From assembly GCA_035693165.1 (NCBI GenBank), contig DASSGZ010000310.1, positions 1 to 19,382 on the forward strand: a DNA stretch of 19,382 nucleotides, written 5' to 3'. Below, in pieces: positions 1-6,602 of the stretch. Position numbers and translations under genes: made by a program. The stretch is from JAICKM01 sp035693165 (GTDB lineage: Bacteria; Chloroflexota; Chloroflexia; QHBQ01; JAICKM01). Every line of letters starts with the position of its first letter. Within the stretch, counting starts at the first letter, position 1. The notes below the pieces were generated by a model. The model was not told the origin of the DNA, searched no databases, and saw only the letters and a list, made by a program, of their open reading frames with translations.

Positions 1-808
1 TGGCCGCCACCAGGTCGGCGTCCTCGACCAGCACCACGGATTCGACGTAGCGGCGGCAGAGATCCAGGGTCAGCCGGCTCACGCGGCGCGGGGCCAGGGT
101 GTGGGCGATGGTCTGCACCCCGGCCAGGGCCAGCGGCTCCCCGGCTCGCAACGCGGCGCTCATGCTGGCCGCACCCACCGGCTCGACGCCGACGATGCGC
201 AAACCGGGCCGGCGCTGCTTGGCATAAGCGGCGATGCCGCCCAGCAGCCCGCCCCCGCCCACGGCGACGACCAGCAGATCGAGATCGGGCGCCTGCTCCA
301 GCAGTTCCAGTCCGACGGTGCCCTGCCCGGCGGCAATCCGCGGGTCGTCGAAGGGATGCACCAGCGGCAGGTCGCGCTCGGCGGCGTAGGCCACGGCGCC
401 CTCCCAGGCGTCGTCCCAGGCCAGGCCATGACGGAAGACGGTGGCGCCGAAGCTGCGGATCTTGGACTCCTGGGCGGCGGGGGTCATCTGCGGCAGGAAG
501 ACCGTGGCGGCCACGCCCGCCCGCGCGGCGGCCCAGGCCACCGCCAGCCCGTGGTTGCCGCCCGATGCCGTGACCAGCCCGCGCGCCCGCTGCTCCGCCG
601 GGAGGTCGGCAATGAGGTTCCAGGCGCCGCGCACTTTGAACGAGCCGGTCAGTTGCAGGTGCTCCAGCTTTAGCGTCAGCCGCTGCCCGGCGGGGGGCTG
701 CCAGCCGGTGCCCCCGGTCACGCCCCAATCGAGCACCGGCGTGCGCCGCACGACATCGCGCAGGCGCGCATATGCAGCCTCGACTGCACTCAGTTCCAGG
801 TCTTCCAT
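1..808 (-). CDS. Threonine/serine dehydratase, PLP-dependent fold type II (3' end outside window)
   Basis: Open reading frame running off the left edge; 269 codons are visible and the C-terminus is missing. It shows the hallmarks of the PLP-dependent beta-family deaminases: LTGSFKVRGA at residues 53-62, where Lys58 would form the Schiff base; the phosphate/substrate loop SGGNHG at 82-87; and the glycine-rich PLP phosphate loop VGGGGLLGG at 183-191. Such enzymes deaminate L-threonine or L-serine to 2-oxobutyrate or pyruvate in the cytoplasm. Whether it is the biosynthetic form (with a C-terminal regulatory ACT domain) or the short catabolic form cannot be told, because the C-terminus is cut; a serine racemase-like or other family member is also possible. 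The start at 808 is the ATG nearest the conserved region; an in-frame ATG at 823 (adding MGLFT) is an equal alternative since neither has a strong Shine-Dalgarno site. It lies 107 nt downstream of ruvA on the same strand. Confidence 0.88.
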   Translation of the reverse strand, partial: MEDLELSAVEAAYARLRDVVRRTPVLDWGVTGGTGWQPPAGQRLTLKLEHLQLTGSFKVRGAWNLIADLPAEQRARGLVTASGGNHGLAVAWAAARAGVAATVFLPQMTPAAQESKIRSFGATVFRHGLAWDDAWEGAVAYAAERDLPLVHPFDDPRIAAGQGTVGLELLEQAPDLDLLVVAVGGGGLLGGIAAYAKQRRPGLRIVGVEPVGAASMSAALRAGEPLALAGVQTIAHTLAPRRVSRLTLDLCRRYVESVVLVEDADLVAA

Positions 809-866
809 GGTGAACAATCCCATCTTTTGCCGCTAGCCGTCTCCCTACTGATTCTGCTGGGCGGCA

Positions 867-890
867 GGCCGGTTTGAAACCGGCCCCTAC
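867..890 (+). repeat. Palindromic dispersed repeat, family A copy 1
   Basis: The first 19 bases, GGCCGGTTTGAAACCGGCC, are a perfect palindrome around one central base and are followed by CCTAC. Four more copies lie at 4240, 4283, 10853 and 10898, all with the CCCCTA tail on the right. This copy sits between ruvA and the dehydratase gene. Confidence 0.85.
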
Positions 891-915
891 ACCGCAAAGT
901 CACGGGGGGAGCCTG

Positions 916-1506
916 CTAGCGGCCGATCTGCTGCAACGCCTGCATGACGAGGTCTTCGACGGGCACCGACCCGTCCTGCGGCAGCTTGGGCAGCACCTGC
1001 TGGACCTCGCTCGCGTTGTAGCCGAGCGCGCCGAGGGCCTCGGCCACCTCGGCCAGGGGGCCGGTGGGGCGCACGGCGCCGGGCGTGCCCAGGCCGAGCG
1101 CGGCCAGGTCGAGCTTGCCTTTGAGTTCGAGCACCAGGCGCTGGGCCAGCTTCTTGCCCACACCGGGCACGCGCGTGAGCAGCACCAGGTCGCCCTGGGC
1201 GATGGCCTGCTCCAGGGCATCGGCGGGCATGCTGCCGATGATCGCCAGGGCCACCTTGGGGCCGACGCCCGTCACATTGAGCAAGGTCTCGAACAGGTCC
1301 AACTGGCGGCGCGTGGTGCAGCCGTAGAGGGTCATGGAGTCTTCGCGCACCGCGAGGTGCGTATGCAACAGCACCTCCGCGCCGTCCGCGCTCAGCTCGC
1401 TCAGGGCGGAGCCGGGCACGAAGACCCGGTAGAGCACCCCGCCGCAGTCGATGACGACGCTATCGGCGTCCTTCCCCGCCAACCGGCCCCGGAGTCCGGC
1501 GATCAT
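916..1506 (-). CDS. ruvA: Holliday junction branch migration protein RuvA
   Basis: 196 residues, the normal RuvA length. RuvA binds the four-way junction as a tetramer and loads the RuvB motor for branch migration during recombinational repair. The N-terminal OB-fold is recognisable from MIAGLRGRL and continues to about residue 65. Two helix-hairpin-helix motifs follow, at about 78-91 (NVTGVGPKVALAII) and 112-125 (RVPGVGKKLAQRLV). After a flexible Ala/Gly/Pro linker near 136-150, the C-terminal RuvB-contacting three-helix domain (LAEVAEALGALGYNASEVQQ) completes the protein. The ATG at 1506 is preceded by GAGAGGA eight bases upstream, supporting this start. Neither ruvB nor ruvC is next to it; the upstream neighbour is the helicase-associated-domain protein and the downstream one a dehydratase. 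The 153-nt gap upstream contains an imperfect inverted repeat. Confidence 0.96.
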   Translation of the reverse strand: MIAGLRGRLAGKDADSVVIDCGGVLYRVFVPGSALSELSADGAEVLLHTHLAVREDSMTLYGCTTRRQLDLFETLLNVTGVGPKVALAIIGSMPADALEQAIAQGDLVLLTRVPGVGKKLAQRLVLELKGKLDLAALGLGTPGAVRPTGPLAEVAEALGALGYNASEVQQVLPKLPQDGSVPVEDLVMQALQQIGR

Positions 1507-1543
1507 ACGTGGGTTCCTCTCATTAGTCGATCAATCTGAATCC

Positions 1544-1618
1544 GTCATTCTGAGCGCAGTGAAGAATCTCCGTCTTGTACCCTACCGAGACGAGACTCTT
1601 CGCTGCGCTCAGAGTGAC
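1544..1618. repeat. Imperfect inverted repeat, 27-bp arms
   Basis: The arms at 1544-1570 and 1592-1618 match at 24 of 27 positions when one is reverse-complemented; all three differences are transitions. The left arm begins GTCATTCTGAGCGCAG and the right arm ends CTGCGCTCAGAGTGAC. The 21-bp spacer is unrelated. It fills most of the gap between the 764-residue protein and ruvA. A 12-base direct repeat, ACAAGCGCCCTG, follows at 1617-1628 and 1637-1648. The arms resemble widely dispersed intergenic repeats of unknown function known in many bacterial genomes; family membership is an inference. Confidence 0.8.
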
Positions 1619-1659
1619 AAGCGCCCTGCCGTCGTAACAAGCGCCCTGTGACACCCTGC

Positions 1660-3954
1660 TCATGAGGCCGCGGTCAGGCGACCGTTTTTCCGCACGGGGC
1701 GGCGCGGACGGGCCGGGCGGGGGCCGGAGGATGGGCCGTCGCCGGAGCCGGTGGCGGGCGGGCCGCCGTTCTCTTTGTCGTTCGGGCCGCGGCGGCGCGG
1801 CTTCTCCACGCGCCCGGCTTCTTCCAGGATCTCCGGGAAGTAGCCCGCGGTGCGCAACTCCTTCGCCAGCTTCTGCCAGGGGTCGTCGCGCGTCCAGACG
1901 GTGGTGCGCGGCAGGCGGATCAGGGCCACGGTCGGCGTGAGGCGCCGGGCCACGAAGCCCTTCAGGCGCCGCGACGACAGCAACTCGTCCAGGATCTCGG
2001 CGTCCTCCACCTCCAGCAGCGTCGCCTTCTGCAGCACGGTGCGCTTATAGCCGCGCGCCCAGTCGCTGATGCATTGCAACACGTTTTGCGGCACGGCCTT
2101 CTGGCTGTTGGAAGTCAGGAAGTCCTGCAACTCGGTGGAACTTAGCCCGCCGGCGCGCGCCCGCAGCACGCTCTCCTTGGTGATGGTGTAGACGCTGACG
2201 CGGTCGTGGCGGGCCAGGTCGGCGCACAGCAGCAGCGTCCAGATGGCGCGGGCCTCCGGCGCCATGACCAGTACCTCGAAGTTAGGCTGCACGAGGAAGG
2301 CTTTGCGCGCCGGTTCGGTCTCGGCGACCGCTTGCGGGTGGCCGAACAGCCGGGCGCCCGCCGGGGTGATGCGGAAGGCCACCACCTGCCCGCCGCGGTC
2401 GCGGCCCAGGTCCACGGCGCCCATCCAGAGCAGCGCGCCGCTGATCATGCTGGTCAGCAGCGCGCCTTCGTTAGTCATCCAGCGCGCCTGGAAATCGCGC
2501 AGCCCCTTGACGCCCAACTGGCGCACCAGTTCATCGCGGCTGACCAGCAGATAGGGATCGACACCGTAGATATGCTGCAAGAAGCTGTCGAGGCTGAGCC
2601 AGGTATCCAGCGGGCACTCGGCCAGGTGCGCGACGAGGCGCTTGCGCGCGCCGGTCGGGTCGGGGGCACGCCAGAGGAAGAAGGGCGAGGCCGGGTCTTC
2701 GCGCAGGTGGCGGTCTTCGAGCCAGAGCGCGTAGAGGCGGCGCGATTGCGCGGCGAACGGCAGGCGCACCCAGTCGGTGAGGCGCGGCCCGGCGATCTTG
2801 CGGCGGCTTTCTTCCTCCTCGGTCAGCAGGCCCAGCGTCTCGGCGAAATGCAGCACCAGGTTCAGGTAGGCATCGCCGGTGGCCGGGTCGGGCTGCAGGA
2901 AGGAGTCGAGCAGGCGCTTGAGCGTGCGCTTGGGCAGCTCGTTGTTGTGGCGGTTGATGACGACTTCGTTCTGCGAAAAATAGGCCAGGGTGCTGAGCAG
3001 GTTCCAGGCCAGCGCGAAGGGCAGGCGGCTATCGACCACAGGCGGATCGGCGGCAGCGGCCACCTGGGGCGCGGCGGCGACGGCGCCCGGCTGCGAGTAG
3101 CGCACCTGGCGGGGAATAAACAGCATGCGCCGGTCGTGCCAGAGCGTCTCAAAGGCCAGCGCGCGTACTTCGAGCGCGGTAAAGTGGCGATGCAGGTCGT
3201 GATGGGTCCAGCCGAAGGCGGCCATGACCTCCCCCGCCGTGGCGCGGCCCTCGCGCTCGCACAGGTACTCGAACAGCCGGCGGCTGTCAGGGCTGACCTC
3301 GCAGAGCATGCGCTCGCGGGTTTCGGCGCCCTCCAGCATGGCGTCGAGCATCTCGATCACGGCGGGCTTCGCCATGTAGCGCAGATCGGGCACATGCCAG
3401 CGCGCGGCGATGCGCTCCAGCACCGGGGCGTCGAGCCGGTCCAGCAGCAGGGCCAGCGCCTCGTCGAACGGCTCCCCGCCCAGCATCTCGCCCTGCACCG
3501 CCGTCAGCACCCGGCTGACCTCGCCGGACATGGAGGCGACGCGGCGCTTCACCGCGGGCGTCTGGTTGCGCATGCCCCAGGCATAGAGGTTATCGCCTGC
3601 CGAGACGACCCGGCTGCCGCGCACCAGCGCCTCTTCGACATCGAGCAGGCCCAGGCCACTCAGCCCGGCCAGCAGCCCCTCGACGGTCTCCGCGGGGCGG
3701 TTCAACTGGCCGGGCAGGTCGTCGACCAGGGTCATCTGATTGCGCTGCTCCAGCAGCCAGCCGAGAAACGCGCGCTCTTCGGTGTTGAGAGTTTCCCAGA
3801 CGGCGCGCACGTTCGTCTTTTCCGTCATCTCGCGGTAGATGGCGATGGCCGCGTCGTTGTGGTTCAGATCGGTGATGGGGATATGCCACGATGTCGCGAT
3901 GGACTTGAGCTCATCAAATGAACGGCCCATCAAACGGCCAAGTAGATTCTTCAC
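1660..3954 (-). CDS. Helicase-associated (XPB/Ssl2-like, PF13625-type) domain protein without helicase motor
   Basis: 764 residues. The segment from about residue 551 (AFLVQPNFEVLVMAP, then VSVYTITKESVLRA, LQDFLTSNSQKAVPQNVLQCISDW) to about 680 resembles the helicase-associated domain annotated as Helicase_C_3 / XPB-Ssl2 N-terminal-like (PF13625). I see no Walker A loop or DEAD/H box, so this is not itself a helicase. The N-terminal 300 residues look like repeated winged-helix-type helical segments (LNTEERAFLGWLLEQ; SPDSRRLFEYLCERE), followed by an Ala/Pro linker near 293-307. The last ~45 residues are a disordered basic tail (KPRRRG, RPARPRRPVRKNGR), suggesting nucleic-acid contact. The GTG start at 3954 has AGGAG six bases upstream, and a near-consensus promoter lies about 85 bases further up. 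The neighbouring ruvA hints at DNA repair, but no function is established. The family match is from memory of its motif. Confidence 0.75.
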   Translation of the reverse strand: MKNLLGRLMGRSFDELKSIATSWHIPITDLNHNDAAIAIYREMTEKTNVRAVWETLNTEERAFLGWLLEQRNQMTLVDDLPGQLNRPAETVEGLLAGLSGLGLLDVEEALVRGSRVVSAGDNLYAWGMRNQTPAVKRRVASMSGEVSRVLTAVQGEMLGGEPFDEALALLLDRLDAPVLERIAARWHVPDLRYMAKPAVIEMLDAMLEGAETRERMLCEVSPDSRRLFEYLCEREGRATAGEVMAAFGWTHHDLHRHFTALEVRALAFETLWHDRRMLFIPRQVRYSQPGAVAAAPQVAAAADPPVVDSRLPFALAWNLLSTLAYFSQNEVVINRHNNELPKRTLKRLLDSFLQPDPATGDAYLNLVLHFAETLGLLTEEEESRRKIAGPRLTDWVRLPFAAQSRRLYALWLEDRHLREDPASPFFLWRAPDPTGARKRLVAHLAECPLDTWLSLDSFLQHIYGVDPYLLVSRDELVRQLGVKGLRDFQARWMTNEGALLTSMISGALLWMGAVDLGRDRGGQVVAFRITPAGARLFGHPQAVAETEPARKAFLVQPNFEVLVMAPEARAIWTLLLCADLARHDRVSVYTITKESVLRARAGGLSSTELQDFLTSNSQKAVPQNVLQCISDWARGYKRTVLQKATLLEVEDAEILDELLSSRRLKGFVARRLTPTVALIRLPRTTVWTRDDPWQKLAKELRTAGYFPEILEEAGRVEKPRRRGPNDKENGGPPATGSGDGPSSGPRPARPRRPVRKNGRLTAAS

Positions 3955-4036
3955 CCAGGCTCCTGTCTAACCAACCGTAAATTACCAAGGCTGTTGAGGT
4001 ATGCCACGCTGCTCATGGGTGGGCACATAATATCCC

Positions 4037-4065
4037 ATCATACAATATCGGCCCGCCTTTGTCAA
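4037..4065 (-). promoter_or_regulatory. Sigma70-type promoter of the 764-residue protein gene
   Basis: On the minus strand, a perfect -35 TTGACA (4065-4060), a 17-base spacer and -10 TATGAT (4042-4037, five of six consensus bases). It gives a 5' leader of about 75 nt to the GTG at 3954. This is the only promoter-like match I see in the 416-nt gap. Confidence 0.75.
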
Positions 4066-4148
4066 AACCGGCCGCCCGGATGTTAAGCTACCGGACATAC
4101 ACCCCAGAAAGGGGGCCAACATTGTCCTATTTTCAGACAACCGATCGA

Positions 4149-4219
4149 AATCAAAGAGACCTCTTGTCGCCCGTGCCGAGTCGTAACTCTACGGTGCAGA
4201 CCAAGAGGTCTCTTTGATT
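4149..4219. repeat. Perfect 18-bp inverted repeat with 35-nt spacer
   Basis: AATCAAAGAGACCTCTTG at 4149-4166 is exactly reverse-complemented at 4202-4219. The arms are AT-richer than the surroundings. It could be a small non-autonomous element or a strong RNA hairpin working in either direction between the convergent-looking end of rpsI and the next promoter. There is no coding frame inside. It sits in the 416-nt gene-free stretch 3955-4370, which otherwise holds a promoter, two family A repeats and the rpsI 3' hairpins. Confidence 0.85.
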
Positions 4220-4239
4220 CGCCCACGGGTTGGATGGCC

Positions 4240-4264
4240 GGGCCGGTTTGCAACCGGCCCCTAC
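4240..4264 (+). repeat. Palindromic dispersed repeat, family A copy 2
   Basis: Variant with the core GGCCGGTTTGCAACCGGCC, ending CCTAC. The centre is changed from TTTGAAA to TTTGCAA, losing one pair. It lies 18 bases before copy 3, together forming a tandem pair downstream of rpsI. Confidence 0.85.
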
Positions 4265-4282
4265 AACCGAGATCGCCGGGCC

Positions 4283-4307
4283 GGGCCGGTTGCAAACCGG
4301 CCCCTAC
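4283..4307 (+). repeat. Palindromic dispersed repeat, family A copy 3
   Basis: Core GGCCGGTTGCAAACCGGCC, ending CCTAC. The centre is TTGCAAA, the mirror of copy 2's TTTGCAA, so copies 2 and 3 are related by inversion of the central bases while keeping the same tail orientation. Confidence 0.85.
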
Positions 4308-4323
4308 CGGCGCCAGTGCACAA

Positions 4324-4368
4324 GCCGGCAGCTACCGGCCGTCCATCTCCTGACGGCTGACGGCTCGT
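4324..4368 (-). terminator. Stem-loops at the 3' end of rpsI (possible transcript end)
   Basis: Read on the minus strand just after the rpsI stop: GCCGTC pairs with GACGGC (4357-4352 with 4343-4338, 8-nt loop), followed by GCCGG/CCGGC (4339-4335 with 4328-4324). No U-run follows, so intrinsic termination is doubtful. The first 14 bases after the stop share ACGAGCCGTCAGCC with the end of map. Confidence 0.4.
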
Positions 4369-4370
4369 CT

Positions 4371-4775
4371 TTAGCGCTTGGTGTACTGCGGCGCCTTGCG
4401 GGCGCGCTTCAGGCCGACCTTCTTGCGCTCCTTGACGCGCGCGTCGCGGGTCAGCAGGCCGGCCTTCTTGAGGGCCGAGCGATAGGCTTCGCGGTCGGCG
4501 TCGCAGAGGGCGCGGGCGATGCCGTGCGAGATGGCGCCAGCCTGGCCGGTGGTGCCGCCGCCGACGACCTTCACCATCACGTTCCAGCGGGCGGTCGTAT
4601 CGGTCACACGCAGCGGGGCGGTGACGATGCGCTCGTGGAACACGCGCCCACCGAAGTGCTGCTCGGGGCTGCGGCCGTTGACCACGATCTGGCCGGTCCC
4701 CGGATAGAGGCGCACACGGGCGACAGCAGTTTTGCGCCGGCCGGTGCCATAGTAGTAGCTCTTGTTCTGTGTCAT
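4371..4775 (-). CDS. rpsI: 30S ribosomal protein S9
   Basis: 134 residues, in the usual S9 range. S9 belongs to the head of the 30S subunit, and its C-terminal basic tail reaches the P-site tRNA anticodon loop. The family signature is clear: YYGTGRRKTAVARVRLYPGTG at the N-terminus (residues 8-27), GGGTTGQAGAISHGIARAL in the middle, and the conserved GLKRARKAPQYTKR tail ending in Lys-Arg. The ATG is preceded by GGAGAGG five bases upstream. It follows rplM with a 15-nt gap, the conserved L13-S9 pair. It is the last gene of the ribosomal run; two hairpins and repeats follow. Confidence 0.98.
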   Translation of the reverse strand: MTQNKSYYYGTGRRKTAVARVRLYPGTGQIVVNGRSPEQHFGGRVFHERIVTAPLRVTDTTARWNVMVKVVGGGTTGQAGAISHGIARALCDADREAYRSALKKAGLLTRDARVKERKKVGLKRARKAPQYTKR

Positions 4776-4790
4776 GGCATCCTCTCCAGA

Positions 4791-5267
4791 TTAGTGGGTC
4801 TGGCCGGTTTCCTCGGCGGCCTGGGTCATGTCATAGGGCGTCGGGTTCTGCGCCTGATGCGGGTGGGCCGGGCCGGCGTACACATGCAACTTGCGGAACA
4901 GATTGTCGCCCATGCTGTTGCGCGGCAGCATCCCGCGCACCGCCTCTTCAACGGGAGCGTTGGGATGCTTGCGCATGTGCTCTTGCAGGGGCACGGCCTT
5001 GAAACCGCCGGGGTAATTCGAGTGCCGGTAGTACATCTTCTGGCGCATCTTGTTCCCGGTCACGGCCACCTGGCTCGCGTTGATCACGACCACGTAGTCG
5101 CCCATGTCGAGGTGCGGCGTAAAGTTGGGCTTGTGCTTGCCGCGCAGCAAGCGAGCGATCAGCACCGCCAACCGGCCCAGGGTCTGGCCCTTGGCATCGA
5201 TCAGATGCCACTGCCGCTGAGGGGCCGCTTCGGCGCCCTTCGGGGTCCAGGTCTTTTGCTGGTTCAT
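4791..5267 (-). CDS. rplM: 50S ribosomal protein L13
   Basis: 158 residues, slightly longer than the typical 142-150 because of a short N-terminal addition (about 15 residues before the conserved WHLIDAKGQTLGRLA at 20-34) and a polar C-terminal tail (TQAAEETGQTH). Other conserved parts are GKHKPNFTPHLDMGDYVVVINA, the LQEHM segment and AVRGMLPRNSMGDNLFRKLHVYAG near 108-131. L13 is an early assembly protein of the 50S subunit. The ATG has AGGAG about seven bases upstream. It lies 65 nt downstream of truA with a small hairpin in between, and immediately upstream of rpsI. Confidence 0.98.
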   Translation of the reverse strand: MNQQKTWTPKGAEAAPQRQWHLIDAKGQTLGRLAVLIARLLRGKHKPNFTPHLDMGDYVVVINASQVAVTGNKMRQKMYYRHSNYPGGFKAVPLQEHMRKHPNAPVEEAVRGMLPRNSMGDNLFRKLHVYAGPAHPHQAQNPTPYDMTQAAEETGQTH

Positions 5268-5288
5268 TTCCTACTCCTGTATCTCCGA

Positions 5289-5305
5289 TTCCCGCTCGGC
5301 GGGAA
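5289..5305 (-). other. Perfect 7-bp hairpin in the rplM leader
   Basis: TTCCCGC and GCGGGAA flank a 3-nt loop, 21 bases before the rplM start and just upstream of its ribosome site. It may be a leader structure; L13 leader regulation is known in other phyla, but I cannot match this to a described motif. Confidence 0.5.
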
Positions 5306-5332
5306 CCATGCAACGCGAAACGCGCAACGACG

Positions 5333-6142
5333 TTAATACCAAACCCGCAGCAGGCACAGCCCCTGGGGGGGCGCCGTTGCGGCGGCTGCGCGGCGGTCTG
5401 CCCGATCCAGCACGGCGGCAAAGGCGGCTGGACTCAGCTTGCCCTGCCCCACCTGGACCAACGTGGCGACCACGGTCCGCACCATCTGCGGCAAAAACGC
5501 GTTTGCCGCCAGGTCGACGGCGATCAGCCGCTCGGACGCGGCATCCGCCGATTCGATTTCAAAAAGGCTCCGCAGCGGCCAGGCCGCACACGAGGCCGTA
5601 ACGACTTCGCGCACGGTGCTGGGTTTCTCCGTATCGCCGTCTTCCGGCGGGACGCCCAGCCCCGCTCCCGCAAAGGAAGCGAAATCGTGCCGGCCCAGCA
5701 GCGCCTGCGCCGCCGTGTGCATGGCCGCCACGTCGAGCGGGGAGCGCACATGCCAGGTATAGGCGCGCAAGAGCGGAGCCGGCGCGGGCGCCTGCCGGAT
5801 CAGATACCGGTAGGCGCGCCCTTTGGCGCTGAAGCGAGCATGAAAGCCGTCGGGTGCCGGCTCTGCCGCGCGCGCCGCCACATCGGGCGGCAACACGGCG
5901 TTCAAGGCTCGTTGCAGCACCGCGGGGTCCCAGGGCCGCTCCAACGCAAAGGAAGCGACCTGGCCGCGGGCATGCACCCCCGCATCGGTGCGCCCGGCCA
6001 GCGCGATACGCACCGGACCGCCCACCAGGCGCGCTAACGCGGTTTCCACCTCGCCCTGCACCGTGCGCCCCCGTTCAGGAGCCTGGGCCTGCGAGCCGTG
6101 GAAATGGGTGCCCTCATATTCAAGTGTTAATTTGTACAACAT
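5333..6142 (-). CDS. truA: tRNA pseudouridine(38-40) synthase TruA
   Basis: 269 residues. TruA converts uridines 38, 39 and 40 of the anticodon stem-loop to pseudouridine. The catalytic motif GRTDAGVHARGQVASF is at residues 50-65 with the nucleophile Asp53. Other family segments are KLTLEYEGTHFHGSQ at the N-terminus, HARFSAKGRAYRYLI, LLGRHDFASFAGAG and FLPQMVRTVVATLVQVGQGKLS, and the chain ends in the typical LCLLRVWY. The ATG at 6142 fits the family's N-terminus even though only a poor ribosome site (GGCACGG) precedes it. It lies 78 nt after rplQ and before rplM, the usual placement at the end of the alpha operon. Confidence 0.96.
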   Translation of the reverse strand: MLYKLTLEYEGTHFHGSQAQAPERGRTVQGEVETALARLVGGPVRIALAGRTDAGVHARGQVASFALERPWDPAVLQRALNAVLPPDVAARAAEPAPDGFHARFSAKGRAYRYLIRQAPAPAPLLRAYTWHVRSPLDVAAMHTAAQALLGRHDFASFAGAGLGVPPEDGDTEKPSTVREVVTASCAAWPLRSLFEIESADAASERLIAVDLAANAFLPQMVRTVVATLVQVGQGKLSPAAFAAVLDRADRRAAAATAPPQGLCLLRVWY

Positions 6143-6189
6143 CCGTGCCGAGTAGCAGGCGCCGCGCCGGAAACGCAGAAGCTCAACAG

Positions 6190-6205
6190 GGCGCGAGATC
6201 GCGCC
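6190..6205 (-). other. Palindromic hairpin between rplQ and truA
   Basis: GGCGCG and CGCGCC enclose a 4-nt loop. It lies in the 78-nt gap soon after the rplQ stop. No T-run follows, so a processing or attenuation role is more likely than a full terminator. Confidence 0.5.
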
Positions 6206-6220
6206 TGGCGCTCGACCCTA

Positions 6221-6580
6221 TCACTCAACCATTTCGATCTGGCAAACCACCGCCCCGTCGCCAGGGCGCATATTGATCTTAAAGATGCGGGTGTAGCCGC
6301 CGGGGCGGGTCACGAACCGCGGCCCCACCTCCTCGAACAGCCGCTGCACGGCGGTCTCGTTTGCCAGGATCGAGAGCGCATGGTTGCGGTTGTGCGGGGT
6401 ATCCGTCCGGCCGATGGTGATCAGTTTCTCGATCATCGGCTGGATTTCCTTGGCTTTCGCCTCGGTCGTGCGGATGCGCTCGTGGGTGACAAGCGACACC
6501 AGCAGGTTGCGATAGAGCGCGCGCCGCTGGCCGCTGTTCCGACCGAGCTGGCGCCCACCAATTCTATGACGTGCAGCCAT
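6221..6580 (-). CDS. rplQ: 50S ribosomal protein L17
   Basis: 119 residues, the short bacterial L17 form. The N-terminal half carries the family signature: GRNSGQRRALYRNLLVSLVTHERIRTTEAKAKEIQPMIEKLITIGR (residues about 13-58). The second half has AVQRLFEEVGPRF and the closing GGYTRIFKINMRPGDGAVVCQIEMVE. L17 sits near the peptide exit tunnel of the 50S subunit. GGAGG lies nine bases before the ATG. It directly follows rpoA (22-nt gap), as in the alpha operon of nearly all bacteria. Confidence 0.98.
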   Translation of the reverse strand: MAARHRIGGRQLGRNSGQRRALYRNLLVSLVTHERIRTTEAKAKEIQPMIEKLITIGRTDTPHNRNHALSILANETAVQRLFEEVGPRFVTRPGGYTRIFKINMRPGDGAVVCQIEMVE

Positions 6581-6602
6581 GTTCTAAATCCTCCAGCTCC
6601 GG

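Noticed and set aside
2206..3921. 571-codon open frame on the plus strand
   Set aside because: It lies wholly antisense to the 764-residue gene, has a composition rich in Gln/His/Ala/Gly typical of a GC-rich shadow frame, and no recognisable motif.
4083..4295. 70-codon minus-strand frame in the rpsI downstream gap
   Set aside because: It crosses two palindromic repeats and an inverted repeat; the translation looks like read-through of non-coding DNA, with no ribosome site recognised.
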